Assembly (NCBI RefSeq): GCF_033001325.1
Contig: NZ_CP133111.1
Coordinates: 5,255,001-5,319,000, forward strand
Direction of reading: 5' to 3'
DNA from: Rhodopseudomonas sp. BAL398
Lineage (GTDB): Bacteria; Pseudomonadota; Alphaproteobacteria; Rhizobiales; Xanthobacteraceae
Length of the DNA: 64,000 nucleotides
This document shows, piece after piece, positions 35,379-44,562 of this stretch. Under the pieces are notes generated by a model. That model was given only the letters and a program-made list of their open reading frames with translations, ran no database searches and was not told where the DNA came from. The translations under genes and the position numbers were made by a program. Position 1 is the stretch's first letter. Each line of letters opens with the position of its first letter.

Positions 35379-36259
35379 CCAAGCCCAGCTATAATTTCGC
35401 CTATCTGGACGAGCAGACCAAGCGGATGATCCGCCGCGCGATCCTCAAGGCGATCGCGATCCCGGGCTATCAGGTGCCGTTCGCCAGCCGCGAAATGCCG
35501 ATGCCCTATGGCTGGGGCACCGGCGGCGTGCAAGTCACCGCCGCGATCCTCGGCCGCGACGACGTGCTCAAGGTGATCGATCAGGGCTCCGACGACACCA
35601 CCAACGCAATCTCGATCCGCAAATTCTTCGCCAAGACCGCGGGCGTCACCACCACCACGGTGACGCAGGACGCCAGTGTGATCCAGACCCGGCACCGCGT
35701 GCCGGAAACCAGGCTGCATGCCGGCCAGGTGCTGGTCTATCAGGTGCCGATCCCGGAGCCGCTGCGCTTTCTCGAGCCACGCGAGACCGAAACCCGCCGC
35801 ATGCATGCGCTCGGCGAATACGGCCTGATGCATGTGAAGCTCTATGAGGACATCGCCCGCTTCGGCACCATCGCCACCGCCTATGCCTATCCGGTCAAGG
35901 TCAATGACCGCTATGTGATGGACCCGTCGCCGACGCCGAAATTCGACAATCCGAAGATGGATGATTGCGAGGCGCTGCAATTGTTCGGCGCCGGCCGCGA
36001 GAAGCGGATCTACGCGATCCCGCCCTATACCTCGGTGGTGTCGCTGGATTTCGAGGACCATCCGTTCACGCGCTATCGTCAGGACGCGCCCTGCGCGCTG
36101 TGCGGCGCCGAGGATTCCTACCTCGATGAAATCGTCACCGACGATCAGGGCGGCCGGATGTATGTCTGCTCCGACACCGATTATTGCGAGACCCGCCGCG
36201 CGGAGGGTCACACCGGCAGCGAGAGCGCGCCGCCGCATGCGGAGCATCTCCATGGCTGA
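35375..36259 (+). CDS. phnJ: C-P lyase catalytic subunit PhnJ (radical SAM)
   Basis: The 294-residue enzyme breaks the C-P bond of 5-phospho-ribose 1-phosphonate through an iron-sulfur cluster, S-adenosylmethionine and a radical. The cysteine-rich end is present: CALCGAEDSYLDEIV followed by MYVCSDTDYCETR, giving the four conserved cysteines of the family. The N-terminal part (NFAYLDEQTKRMIRRAILKAIAIPGYQVPFASREMPMPYGWGTGG) is highly typical. It overlaps phnK by eight bases. Confidence 0.95.
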   Translation: MTKPSYNFAYLDEQTKRMIRRAILKAIAIPGYQVPFASREMPMPYGWGTGGVQVTAAILGRDDVLKVIDQGSDDTTNAISIRKFFAKTAGVTTTTVTQDASVIQTRHRVPETRLHAGQVLVYQVPIPEPLRFLEPRETETRRMHALGEYGLMHVKLYEDIARFGTIATAYAYPVKVNDRYVMDPSPTPKFDNPKMDDCEALQLFGAGREKRIYAIPPYTSVVSLDFEDHPFTRYRQDAPCALCGAEDSYLDEIVTDDQGGRMYVCSDTDYCETRRAEGHTGSESAPPHAEHLHG

Positions 36260-37067
36260 GTCGAAGATGGTCGATACTAAGGCCGCGCAGGACAACGACC
36301 GGGCGCTGCTGGTGGCCGAGGGCCTGAGCAAATCCTACGGCCGGGTCGTCGCCTGCCGCGACGTGTCCTTCGTGCTGTATCCCGGCGAAGTGCTGGCGAT
36401 CGTCGGCGAATCCGGCTCCGGCAAATCGACGCTGCTGCAATTGCTGTCGGCGCAGCTGTCGCCCAGCGCCGGCAACGTCTCGTACCGGATGCGCGACGGC
36501 GTGTTGCGCGATCTCGCTGCGCTGGGCGAGGCCGAGCGGCGGTTTCTGTTTCGCACCGATTGGGGCTTCGTGCATCAGGACCCGGCGATGGGGCTGCGGA
36601 TGGCGGTGTCGGCCGGCGCCAATGTCGGCGAGCGGCTGATGGCGGTCGGCTGGAATCACTATGGCAGGATTCGCCAGACGGCGTCGTCATGGCTGGAGCG
36701 GGTCGAGATCGGCCTCGACCGCATCGACGACGCGCCGACGACCTATTCGGGCGGGATGCGGCAGCGGCTGCAGATCGCGCGCAATCTGGTCACCGAACCG
36801 CGCCTGGTCTTCATGGATGAGCCGACCGGCGGGCTCGACGTCTCGGTGCAGGCGCGGCTGCTCGATCTGATGCGCGGGCTGGTCGGTGAATTGGGCCTCG
36901 CCGCCGTGGTCGTCACCCATGATCTGGCGGTGGCGCGGCTGCTGTCGCATCGCGTGATGGTGATGAAGGGCGGTCAGGTGATTGAGACCGGGCTGACCGA
37001 TCAGGTGCTCGACGATCCGCGCGAGCCCTATACGCAACTTCTCGTCTCCTCGATCCTGCCAGCATGA
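36252..37067 (+). CDS. phnK: Phosphonate C-P lyase ATPase-like protein PhnK
   Basis: The 271-residue ABC-type ATPase binds the PhnGHIJ core rather than a permease. Walker A is GESGSGKS, the signature region is TYSGGMRQRLQIARNL, and Walker B is LVFMDEPTGGLD. A 16-residue tail-like N-terminus (MAESKMVDTKAAQDND) is less conserved. The ATG at 36252 overlaps the phnJ stop. Its stop overlaps phnL by ATGA. Confidence 0.92.
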   Translation: MAESKMVDTKAAQDNDRALLVAEGLSKSYGRVVACRDVSFVLYPGEVLAIVGESGSGKSTLLQLLSAQLSPSAGNVSYRMRDGVLRDLAALGEAERRFLFRTDWGFVHQDPAMGLRMAVSAGANVGERLMAVGWNHYGRIRQTASSWLERVEIGLDRIDDAPTTYSGGMRQRLQIARNLVTEPRLVFMDEPTGGLDVSVQARLLDLMRGLVGELGLAAVVVTHDLAVARLLSHRVMVMKGGQVIETGLTDQVLDDPREPYTQLLVSSILPA

Positions 37068-37774
37068 GCAAGCCGATGTCCGCCATGATCGAAATCGCCA
37101 ATGCCGAGAAAACTTTCACCATGCACCTGCAGGGCGGCATCCGCCTGCCGGTGGTGCGCGGCGTGTCATTCGCGGTCGAGCCCGGCGAATGCGTGGTGCT
37201 GGCGGGGCCGTCGGGCGCCGGCAAATCCTCGATCCTGAAGATGATCTTCGGCAATTATCGCTGCGATAGCGGCCGCATCGATATCCGGCATCGCGGCGCG
37301 CGGATTGATCTCGCCATTGCCGAGCCGCGCCAAATTCTCGAGGTGCGCCGCGCCACCATCGGCTATGTCAGCCAGTTTTTGCGCGCGGTGCCTCGGGTGT
37401 CGACGCTCGACGTGGTGGCGGAGCCGTTATTGGTGACCGGCGTGCCCCGCGCCGAGGCCCGCGCCCGCGCCGGCGCGCTGCTTGGCCGGCTCAATATCGC
37501 CGAACGGCTATGGACGCTGCCGCCGGCGACGTTTTCCGGCGGCGAGCAGCAGCGCGTCAATATCGCGCGCGGCTTCATCTCGGACCTGCCGATCCTGCTG
37601 CTCGACGAGCCGACGGCGTCGCTCGACGCCGCCAATCGCGAGGTGGTGGTCGGTCTGGTGGCCGACAAGAAGCGCGCCGGCGTGGCGATGGTGGCCATCG
37701 TCCATGACGACGAGATTCGCGCCCGGATCGCCGATCGCCTGGTTGACGTCGCGGCCTTCGCCGCCGCGGCATGA
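37064..37774 (+). CDS. phnL: Phosphonate C-P lyase ATPase-like protein PhnL
   Basis: The 236-residue ABC-type ATPase is needed with PhnG, H and I for the ribose triphosphate phosphonate step. Walker A is GPSGAGKSS, the signature is FSGGEQQRVNIARGFI, and Walker B is ILLLDEPTASLD, followed by a switch histidine in VAIVHDDEIR. Its stop overlaps the phnM start by ATGA. Confidence 0.92.
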   Translation: MSKPMSAMIEIANAEKTFTMHLQGGIRLPVVRGVSFAVEPGECVVLAGPSGAGKSSILKMIFGNYRCDSGRIDIRHRGARIDLAIAEPRQILEVRRATIGYVSQFLRAVPRVSTLDVVAEPLLVTGVPRAEARARAGALLGRLNIAERLWTLPPATFSGGEQQRVNIARGFISDLPILLLDEPTASLDAANREVVVGLVADKKRAGVAMVAIVHDDEIRARIADRLVDVAAFAAAA

Positions 37775-38946
37775 AGAAAGACAGTGCCATGACCGCGACG
37801 CCATCTGACATCCTGCTCGGCAATGCCCGCATCGTGCTGGCCGACCGCGTCATCGACCGTGGCTGGGTCGGCATGGCCGACGGCGAGATCGCCGAATTCG
37901 GCGAGGGCGACGCGCCCGGAGCCAGTGAAAATCTCGGCGGCGACCTGTTGATGCCGGGGCTGATCGAATTGCACACCGATCATCTCGAGGCGCATTACGT
38001 GCCGCGGCCGAAAGTGCAATGGGACGCGGTGGCGGCGGTGGTGTCCTATGACGGGCAATTGGCGGTCAGCGGCATCACCACGGTTCTGGATTCGCTGCGG
38101 GTCTGGCGCGAGGAGGGCTCCGACGACGTCGACGGCCAGGCCGGAATCCTCGCCGACGCCATCGCGGCGGCGCGCGACGCCAATCTGCTGCGCGCCGATC
38201 ATTTCCTGCATCTGCGCTGCGAAATCCCGATGCCCAATGTGGTCGACGAGGCGATGGAGCTGGTCGACCGGCCCGAGGTGCGGCTGATGTCGCTGATGGA
38301 TCACGCGCCCGGCCAGCGCCAGTTCCGCGACGAAGGCAAGCTGCGCGATTATTATCGCGGCAAGGGCGGCGGCAAGACCGACGCCGAGCTCGACGTGATG
38401 TTCGCCCGGCGGCTGTTCTGCAAACAGACCTATGCGGACGCCAATCTGCGGGCGATCGTGGCGTTGGCGCAGAGCCATGCGATCCCGCTGGCGAGCCATG
38501 ACGACACCACCGATGAGAATGTCAGCGACGCGATCCGCGACCGGGTCGCGGTGGCCGAATTCCCCACCACGATCGAGGCGGCGCGTGCCCTGCACGAGGC
38601 CGGCATCGGCATTCTGATGGGCGCGCCGAATGTGGTGCGCGGCGGCTCGCATTCCGGCAACATCGCCGCGATCGATCTCGCCCGCGAGGGCCTGCTGGAT
38701 ATCCTGTCGTCCGACTACATTCCCTCGAGTCTGTTGATGGGCGCGCTGCAATTGCCCGGCCGGGTCGCCGCGATCGATCTCGCCGCGGCGGTGCGCACGG
38801 TGACCAAGGCGCCGGCCGAAGCCGTCGGCCTGCATGATCGCGGCGAGATCGCGCTCGGCAAGCGCGCCGATCTGATCCGCGTCCATGTCGCCCATGACGT
38901 GCCGGCGGTGCGCAGCGTCTGGCGCCAGGGGCATCGGGTCGCGTGA
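37771..38946 (+). CDS. phnM: Alpha-D-ribose 1-methylphosphonate 5-triphosphate diphosphatase
   Basis: The 391-residue metal-dependent amidohydrolase removes pyrophosphate from the ribose phosphonate triphosphate to make the PhnJ substrate. Metal ligands are visible in PGLIELHTDHLEAHYVPRP, later HLRCEIPMPN, ASHDDTTDENV and APNVVRGGSHSGNIAA. ATG at 37771 overlaps phnL. An in-frame ATG at residue 7 is a possible alternative. The stop overlaps the phnN start. Confidence 0.94.
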   Translation: MKKDSAMTATPSDILLGNARIVLADRVIDRGWVGMADGEIAEFGEGDAPGASENLGGDLLMPGLIELHTDHLEAHYVPRPKVQWDAVAAVVSYDGQLAVSGITTVLDSLRVWREEGSDDVDGQAGILADAIAAARDANLLRADHFLHLRCEIPMPNVVDEAMELVDRPEVRLMSLMDHAPGQRQFRDEGKLRDYYRGKGGGKTDAELDVMFARRLFCKQTYADANLRAIVALAQSHAIPLASHDDTTDENVSDAIRDRVAVAEFPTTIEAARALHEAGIGILMGAPNVVRGGSHSGNIAAIDLAREGLLDILSSDYIPSSLLMGALQLPGRVAAIDLAAAVRTVTKAPAEAVGLHDRGEIALGKRADLIRVHVAHDVPAVRSVWRQGHRVA

Positions 38947-39530
38947 CCGGCAACGGCGCCATATCACGGCGAAGTCCGGGCGCGGTCGGCGGGTTAGGGC
39001 CGGGACGGCTGATCCTGATCGTCGGTCCCTCCGGCGCCGGCAAGGACACCCTGATCGCGCTGGCGCAACAGGCATGCGCCGGCGATCCGCGCATACAATT
39101 CGTCCGCCGGGTGGTGACGCGCGAGGCCTCCGCCTTCGAGAACAACGAGACGGTGACGCCGCAGGCATTCCGCCAGGCGGTGGCGCAGGGCGCCTTCGCT
39201 CTGCATTGGGAAGCCCATGGCCATTGTTATGGCCTGTCGAAAGCCATCGACGGCGCGATCCGGGCCGGCCAGGTGGTGGTCGCCAATGTGTCGCGCATGG
39301 TGATCGCCGCGGCGCGCGCAGCCTATGCGGATGTGGTGGTGGTGTCGGTGACCGCGCCGCCGGAGATTCTGGCGCAGCGGCTGGCCGCGCGGGCCCGCGC
39401 CAGCGACGGCCGCCTCGACGCGCGGCTCAACCGCGACGTCAACGGCGCCGCGCCCGATGTCACCATTGTCAATGTCGGCCCGGCCGAAGCCAACGCGGAG
39501 ACGTTGCTGCGCGTGATCCGCGGTGCGTAA
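38943..39530 (+). CDS. phnN: Ribose 1,5-bisphosphokinase
   Basis: The 195-residue kinase converts ribose 1,5-bisphosphate to PRPP and so links phosphonate use to nucleotide synthesis. The P-loop is GPSGAGKDTLI, preceded by a 20-residue Gly/Pro-rich leader. The family sequence FALHWEAHGHCYGL is present. The start is GTG overlapping the phnM stop. It is the last phn gene here; phnC, D, E, O and P are not in the window. Confidence 0.92.
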   Translation: MTGNGAISRRSPGAVGGLGPGRLILIVGPSGAGKDTLIALAQQACAGDPRIQFVRRVVTREASAFENNETVTPQAFRQAVAQGAFALHWEAHGHCYGLSKAIDGAIRAGQVVVANVSRMVIAAARAAYADVVVVSVTAPPEILAQRLAARARASDGRLDARLNRDVNGAAPDVTIVNVGPAEANAETLLRVIRGA

Positions 39531-39598
39531 GAGCGGCGCATGAGAGCGGTGCGGTAGAGCCGCGCTTGATAGCGGCGCTCGAGCCGGTGCATAGCCTC

Positions 39599-39714
39599 GT
39601 CATTCCGGGGCGCGAGGCCGCAGGCCGAGCGAACCCGGAATCTCGCGGCAAGGCAGTGCGCGTCAGCGAGATTCCGGGTTCGCTCGCAGCAAGCTGCTCG
39701 CGCCCCGGAATGAC
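39599..39714. repeat. Palindromic intergenic repeat, family D
   Basis: GTCATTCCGGGGCGCG is exactly mirrored by CGCGCCCCGGAATGAC. Inside are AACCCGGAATCTCG and CGAGATTCCGGGTT, again inverted. The nested symmetry would fold into one long hairpin. It occupies most of the 267-bp gap between phnN and the VOC gene; nothing else is evident there. Confidence 0.85.
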
Positions 39715-39797
39715 CGCCTTCTTGGTTTCGGGCGGATCATCGCGCCTGAAACAGGCCGGCGTGCCGGCCTCGGCTCGCAATGCCAAGCCCGCCCGAC

Positions 39798-40655
39798 TCA
39801 GTCCGCCACGAAAGCCAGCAGCGCGCCGTTGCCTGCGGCCGGTGGCACCGCGATGCCGCCCTCGATCTTGACGCCGGCAGCGCCGACCGCCTGCGCGGCC
39901 GCGGCCGGATCGGCCACCGTGAGCACCAGTCCGACGCCGCCGCGCTCCGGCAATCCCTCGAGCGGCACGCCGGGATATTGCTTGCCAAGCAGCTCGCGGG
40001 TGACGAAGGCGAATTCGGCGCGATCCGATCCCGACGGAACGACGACGGTGCCATCGGGATCGGTGTGAAGCTCGCCGTCCATCAGCCGCACCAGATGGCG
40101 GGCATCGCTTTCCGGCTTCGGCGACAGCACGATGACGCGCTTCAATCCGGTCACACTGTTGGCGTGCTGCTTCAATTCGGGAATCCAGACCGCGTCACGG
40201 GTGCGATGCTGGCAGGCGAAGATCCGCAATCCCGCCGGCGCTTCCTTGATCGGCCATTGGAAGATGCTGAATTTCGCCTCGCTCTTGCCGCCGCCGGGCA
40301 AGTCCACCGGACGCCCGAAATCGATTGGTCCGATCGCGTCGAAGCCGAGTTCGCGGATCTCCGCGGCGCCCAATGCGGCGTCCTTGGTGGTGAAGGCGAC
40401 CCGTTCGATGCCTTCGCCACGGTCGGCGAGAAAGGCGCGCGTCGGCGCATTGTGCTCGGTCTCCGTGAGGATGCCGAGCAGTTCGATGTAGTCGTCACCG
40501 AACATGATGGTGTAGTTGCCGGATCCCAGCTTTTCGCTGTGGGTTCCGCGCGGCGACACTGTGAAGCCAAGCTGTTTCCAGTTCGCCGCAGCCTGGTCCA
40601 GATCCTTGACCACGATGACGGCGTGATCGATACCGATGATGTTTTCCAGCGCCAC
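39798..40655 (-). CDS. VOC-superfamily (glyoxalase-like) protein
   Basis: The 285-residue protein has two glyoxalase-like repeats. The N-terminal half is IIGIDHAVIVVKDLDQAAANWKQLGFTVSPRG and ends the first module with IERVAFTTKD; the second half is shorter and less conserved. Metal ligands (His17-type and a Glu pair) are only partly evident. The fold covers lyases, dioxygenases and epimerases, so no reaction is assigned. I prefer the GTG at 40655 (AAGGA upstream) over the TTG at 40673. It is divergent from the FAD oxidase. Confidence 0.75.
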   Translation of the reverse strand: MALENIIGIDHAVIVVKDLDQAAANWKQLGFTVSPRGTHSEKLGSGNYTIMFGDDYIELLGILTETEHNAPTRAFLADRGEGIERVAFTTKDAALGAAEIRELGFDAIGPIDFGRPVDLPGGGKSEAKFSIFQWPIKEAPAGLRIFACQHRTRDAVWIPELKQHANSVTGLKRVIVLSPKPESDARHLVRLMDGELHTDPDGTVVVPSGSDRAEFAFVTRELLGKQYPGVPLEGLPERGGVGLVLTVADPAAAAQAVGAAGVKIEGGIAVPPAAGNGALLAFVAD

Positions 40656-40760
40656 GCTTCCACGATCCTTCAAGTTTCGACATAGTGACCTAAGCAGAAC
40701 GACCTTGTGCTCGCAAGTCGGCTGCGAGGCTACAGTTTTTCACGGACGGGGATTTCCGGC

Positions 40761-42065
40761 ATGAGCATCGCAAACATTGGCTGGCCGGATTCGCTGTGGG
40801 CAGCGGTGACGCCGCCCGGGCCGGAACTGGCGCCGCTGCGGGGCGCCGCGGAGGCCGATGTGGTGGTGATCGGCGCGGGTTTCACCGGCCTGTCCACGGC
40901 GCTGCATTTGCGCGAGGCCGGTGTCGACGTCGCCATTGTGGAAGCCGCCGAGCCGGGCTGGGGCGCATCGGGGCGCAACAACGGTCAGGTGATACCGACG
41001 CTGTCGCGGCCCGATCCGGAAGACATCGTCGCCAGATATGGCGAGGCGGGCGAGCGCTTCGTCGCGCTGCTGCGCGACAGCGCCTCGATCCTGTTCGATC
41101 TGGCGCGCCGCCACAATATCGAGGCCGAGGCCGAGCAGACCGGCTGGGTGCAGCCGGTGCATTCGCCCGGACGAATCAAGATTGCCGAACGCCGGGTCCG
41201 GCAATGGTCGAAATTCGGCGCGCCGGTCGAGCTGCTGTCGCGCGACGAAACCAGCGCCATGATGGGGTCGGACGCCTGGTATGGCGGCTTCTGGAACCGG
41301 ACCGGCGGCCACATCAACCCGCTGGCGCTGGCGCGCGGATTGGCGCGCGTGGTGCTGGAGCGCGGCGGCCGGATCTACGCGCATTCGCCGGTGACCGGCT
41401 TTACCCGCGCCGACGGCCGCTGGATCGTCAAGACCCCCGACGGCGAGATCAGCGCGCGGTCGCTGATCCTGGCCACCAATGCCTATACGGGGGAGTTTTC
41501 CAAGACGCTGGCGCCCGACATGGCGGCCGAGATGATGCCGGTGCGGTCGTGGCAGATGGCGACGCAGCCTTTGTCCGACAATGTCCGGCGCAGCATCATT
41601 CCGGGTCGGCAGGCGATGTCCGACACCCATGGCGAATTGTATTTCGGCCGCTTCGACGCCCGCAACCGCTTCGTCACCGGCGGCGCCATCATCCGTCCGG
41701 TCGGGCAGGTGGCAGCGCTGAAAAGCCGGGTGTCGGCCCGGCTGCAGCGGCTGTGGCCGCAGATCGGCGAGGTCCGGTTCGATTATGTCTGGAACGGCTA
41801 TGTCGGCATGACCACCGATTTCATGCCGCGGATCCACAAGCTTGGCCCCGATGCCTTCGGCTGGACCGGCTGCAACGGCCGCGCGGTGGCGCTGTCGGTT
41901 GCGATCGGCGACGAATTGTCCAAGGCGGTGCGCGGTCAGCCGGCCAGCGAGCTGGCATTGCCGTTCAGCGAGCCGACGCCGATTCCCGGCCATGACTGGC
42001 TGCGCCCGTTCACGCCCCTGATGCTGACGCTGTATCGCTGGCGCGATTCCCGCGAGATCGGCTGA
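40761..42065 (+). CDS. FAD-dependent amine/amino-acid oxidoreductase (DAO family)
   Basis: The 434-residue protein has the dinucleotide-binding start EADVVVIGAGFTGLSTALHLREAGVDVAIVEAAEPGWGASGRNNGQV and a DAO-type substrate region (NRTGGHINPLALARGLARVVLERGG). The C-terminal FAD site is YVWNGYVGMTTDFMPRIHKLG. It resembles PuuB/OrdL enzymes that oxidise polyamine derivatives or amino acids. The ATG at 40761 follows a gap of upstream frame without conservation. It converges with a peptide-type ABC transporter that might bring in its substrate (inference). Confidence 0.86.
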   Translation: MSIANIGWPDSLWAAVTPPGPELAPLRGAAEADVVVIGAGFTGLSTALHLREAGVDVAIVEAAEPGWGASGRNNGQVIPTLSRPDPEDIVARYGEAGERFVALLRDSASILFDLARRHNIEAEAEQTGWVQPVHSPGRIKIAERRVRQWSKFGAPVELLSRDETSAMMGSDAWYGGFWNRTGGHINPLALARGLARVVLERGGRIYAHSPVTGFTRADGRWIVKTPDGEISARSLILATNAYTGEFSKTLAPDMAAEMMPVRSWQMATQPLSDNVRRSIIPGRQAMSDTHGELYFGRFDARNRFVTGGAIIRPVGQVAALKSRVSARLQRLWPQIGEVRFDYVWNGYVGMTTDFMPRIHKLGPDAFGWTGCNGRAVALSVAIGDELSKAVRGQPASELALPFSEPTPIPGHDWLRPFTPLMLTLYRWRDSREIG

Positions 42066-42081
42066 GCGCCGACGCGGCGGG

Positions 42082-43731
42082 TCACGCCACCGGCTGCGGC
42101 ACGTTGTGCTCGCGGGCGAAATCGCCGCCGGGGATCGAGGCCAATAGCGCCTTGGTGTAATCATGCTGCGGATTGCCGAACACTTCGCCAGCGAGGCCAT
42201 GCTCGACCACCTCGCCATTGCGCATCACCGCGACCAGGTCGCAGATCTGCGCCGCGACGCGCAAATCGTGGGTGATGAAGATGATCGACAGGCCGAGCCG
42301 CTCGCGCAAATCGGCGAGCAGCCGCAACACCTGCGCCTGCACCGAGACGTCGAGCGCCGAGACCGCCTCGTCGGCGACCAGCACGTCGGGATGCAGCGCC
42401 AGCGCCCGCGCCAGGCCGATACGCTGGCGTTGGCCGCCGGAGAATTCATGCGGAAAGCGGTCGCCGGCCGCCGGGTCGAGCCCGACCAGCGCGAATAATT
42501 CGCGGGCCTCGGCCAGCGCCTGCTCGCGCGGCGTGCCGTGGATGATCGGGCCCTGCGCCACCAGCTCCTCGGCCTTGCGGCGCGGATTGAGCGAGCCGAA
42601 CGGGTCCTGAAACACCATCTGCATGTGCCGGGTCTGGCGGCGCACGGCTTCCTTCGGCATTTTGGCCCAGTCGTCGCCGTCGAGCAGGATCGATCCGCAG
42701 TCGGGATCTATCAGCCGGATGATGCAGCGCGCCAGCGTCGATTTGCCGGAGCCGGATTCGCCGACAATGCCCAGCGTGGCGCCCCTCGGCAGATTCAGCG
42801 ACACCGACTTGACCGCCTCGGTGATCCGGGCGCCGCGGCCGAGAAAGCCGCCGGTGCGGTAGGTCTTCGACACATTGTCGATGGTCAGGATCATCTCGCC
42901 GGAGAGCGCGCGCGGCGGCGGCGCGGTCAGCGGCGGCACCGCGGCGATCAGCTCGCGCGTATAGGGATGCTGCGGATTGTGCAGCACCTCCTGGGTGGTG
43001 CCGAGCTCGACGATGACGCCGTGCTGCATCACCGCGACGCGGTCGGCGATTTCCGCGACCACGCCGAAATCATGGGTGATGAACAGCACCGCGGTCTTCT
43101 TGCGGGTCTGCAATTCGCGGATCAGGGTCAGGATCTGCGCCTGGGTGGTGACGTCGAGCGCGGTGGTCGGCTCGTCGGCGATCAGCAATCGCGGATCGAG
43201 CGCCAGCGCCATCGCGATCATCGCGCGCTGGCGCTGACCGCCGGACAATTCGTGCGGATAGGCTTGCGCCGCCGCCTTCGGATCGGGAATCCGGACATCC
43301 TCGAGCAGCGCCAGCACGCGGGCGCGGATCTCCTTCTTCGACAGATCGGTGTGGATCGAGAACATCTCGCCGATCTGGTCGCCGATGCTGCGCAGCGGAT
43401 TGAGCGCGGTCATCGGCTCCTGGAACACCATGGCGATGCCGGCGCCGCGCACCTTGCGCATCTGCGCGGTGCTGGCCGATGCCAGATCGCGGCCCTCGAA
43501 CATCACCCGTCCGCCGTCGATGGTGACGCCGCCGGGCAACAGCCGCATTACCGCATTGGCCATGATCGACTTGCCGGAGCCGGATTCGCCGACCACGCAG
43601 AGGATTTCATTGGCGGCGACGCTCAGCGAGGCGCCCGACACCGCATGGCTGCGGTCGGCGCCGGCGGGCAGCCGCACGCTGAGCTGATCGATGGTGAGGA
43701 TCGGGGCGTCGGTGGGCGTGGCGTTTGTCAT
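42082..43731 (-). CDS. Peptide-type ABC transporter, fused double ATPase
   Basis: The 549-residue protein is two ABC ATPases in tandem, equivalent to DppD plus DppF. The first has Walker [24 protein letters not shown] and [12 protein letters not shown]. The second has [24 protein letters not shown] and [12 protein letters not shown]. Both switch histidines are present (FITHD). ATG at 43731 overlaps the upstream permease stop. The transported compound is unknown; members carry peptides, nickel, opines or glutathione. Confidence 0.92.
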   Translation of the reverse strand: MTNATPTDAPILTIDQLSVRLPAGADRSHAVSGASLSVAANEILCVVGESGSGKSIMANAVMRLLPGGVTIDGGRVMFEGRDLASASTAQMRKVRGAGIAMVFQEPMTALNPLRSIGDQIGEMFSIHTDLSKKEIRARVLALLEDVRIPDPKAAAQAYPHELSGGQRQRAMIAMALALDPRLLIADEPTTALDVTTQAQILTLIRELQTRKKTAVLFITHDFGVVAEIADRVAVMQHGVIVELGTTQEVLHNPQHPYTRELIAAVPPLTAPPPRALSGEMILTIDNVSKTYRTGGFLGRGARITEAVKSVSLNLPRGATLGIVGESGSGKSTLARCIIRLIDPDCGSILLDGDDWAKMPKEAVRRQTRHMQMVFQDPFGSLNPRRKAEELVAQGPIIHGTPREQALAEARELFALVGLDPAAGDRFPHEFSGGQRQRIGLARALALHPDVLVADEAVSALDVSVQAQVLRLLADLRERLGLSIIFITHDLRVAAQICDLVAVMRNGEVVEHGLAGEVFGNPQHDYTKALLASIPGGDFAREHNVPQPVA

Positions 43732-44558
43732 CGCGCTTTCAATCTTGGGTTCAGCGCGTCGTTGAGGCCCTGTCCGACCAGCGACACCGCCAGCACGGTG
43801 AACAGGATCGCCAGCCCCGGAATCGCCGAGACGTACCACTCCACCCGCAGCACGTCGCGGCCGAGCCCGATCAGATTGCCCCAGGAGGCGACGTTGGGAT
43901 CGGACAGATGCAAGAACGCCAGCGCGCTTTCCAGCAGGATCGCCACCGCCATCACCACGCTGGCATAGACGATCACCGGCGGCAGCGCGTTGGGCAGGAT
44001 CTCGCCGAGGATCAGTTGCAGATCCTTCATGCCCAGCGTGCGCCCGGCCTGGACGAATTCACGATTGCGCAAAGTGAGGAATTCGGCGCGGGTCAGCCGC
44101 GCCGGCGCCGGCCACGACACTACGCCGACCGCGACGGTGACGGTGGTCAGGGTCGAGCCGAACACCGCGACCAGCACCAGCAGCAGCACGAAGTTCGGCA
44201 GGGTCTGGAACGCCTCGGTGATGCGCATCAGCACATTGTCGATCCAGCCGCCATAATAGCCGGCGAAGGCGCCGATCATGATGCCGATCACGATCGCGAT
44301 CGCGGTGGCGGCACCGCCGATCAGCAGCGAGATCCGCGCGCCATGGAAGATTTGCGCGGCGATGTCGCGGCCGGAATTGTCGGTGCCGAGCAGAAAGCGC
44401 GGATTGGAGAACGGCCAGATCAGCGGCCGGCCGGCCAGCGCCAGCGGATCGCGCGGATAGAAATAGCCGGCGCTGATCGCCATGCCGATCACGACGAGCA
44501 GCAGCAACAGGCCGATCACGGCGGCGGGGCTGCGGAAATAACGGCGAATGGCGCTCAT
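43728..44558 (-). CDS. Peptide-type ABC transporter permease (DppC-like)
   Basis: The 276-residue permease has a first helix near the N-terminus (VIGLLLLLVVIGMAISAGYF). The periplasmic loop contains FLLGTDNSGRDIAAQIFHGARISLLIGG, the marker of DppC/OppC subunits, and the ATPase-contact loop follows in NREFVQAGRTLGMKDLQLILGEILPN. I use the ATG at 44558; a longer start at 44600 has no support. It lies four bases after the first permease gene. Confidence 0.9.
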   Translation of the reverse strand: MSAIRRYFRSPAAVIGLLLLLVVIGMAISAGYFYPRDPLALAGRPLIWPFSNPRFLLGTDNSGRDIAAQIFHGARISLLIGGAATAIAIVIGIMIGAFAGYYGGWIDNVLMRITEAFQTLPNFVLLLVLVAVFGSTLTTVTVAVGVVSWPAPARLTRAEFLTLRNREFVQAGRTLGMKDLQLILGEILPNALPPVIVYASVVMAVAILLESALAFLHLSDPNVASWGNLIGLGRDVLRVEWYVSAIPGLAILFTVLAVSLVGQGLNDALNPRLKAR

Positions 44559-44562
44559 CGGC

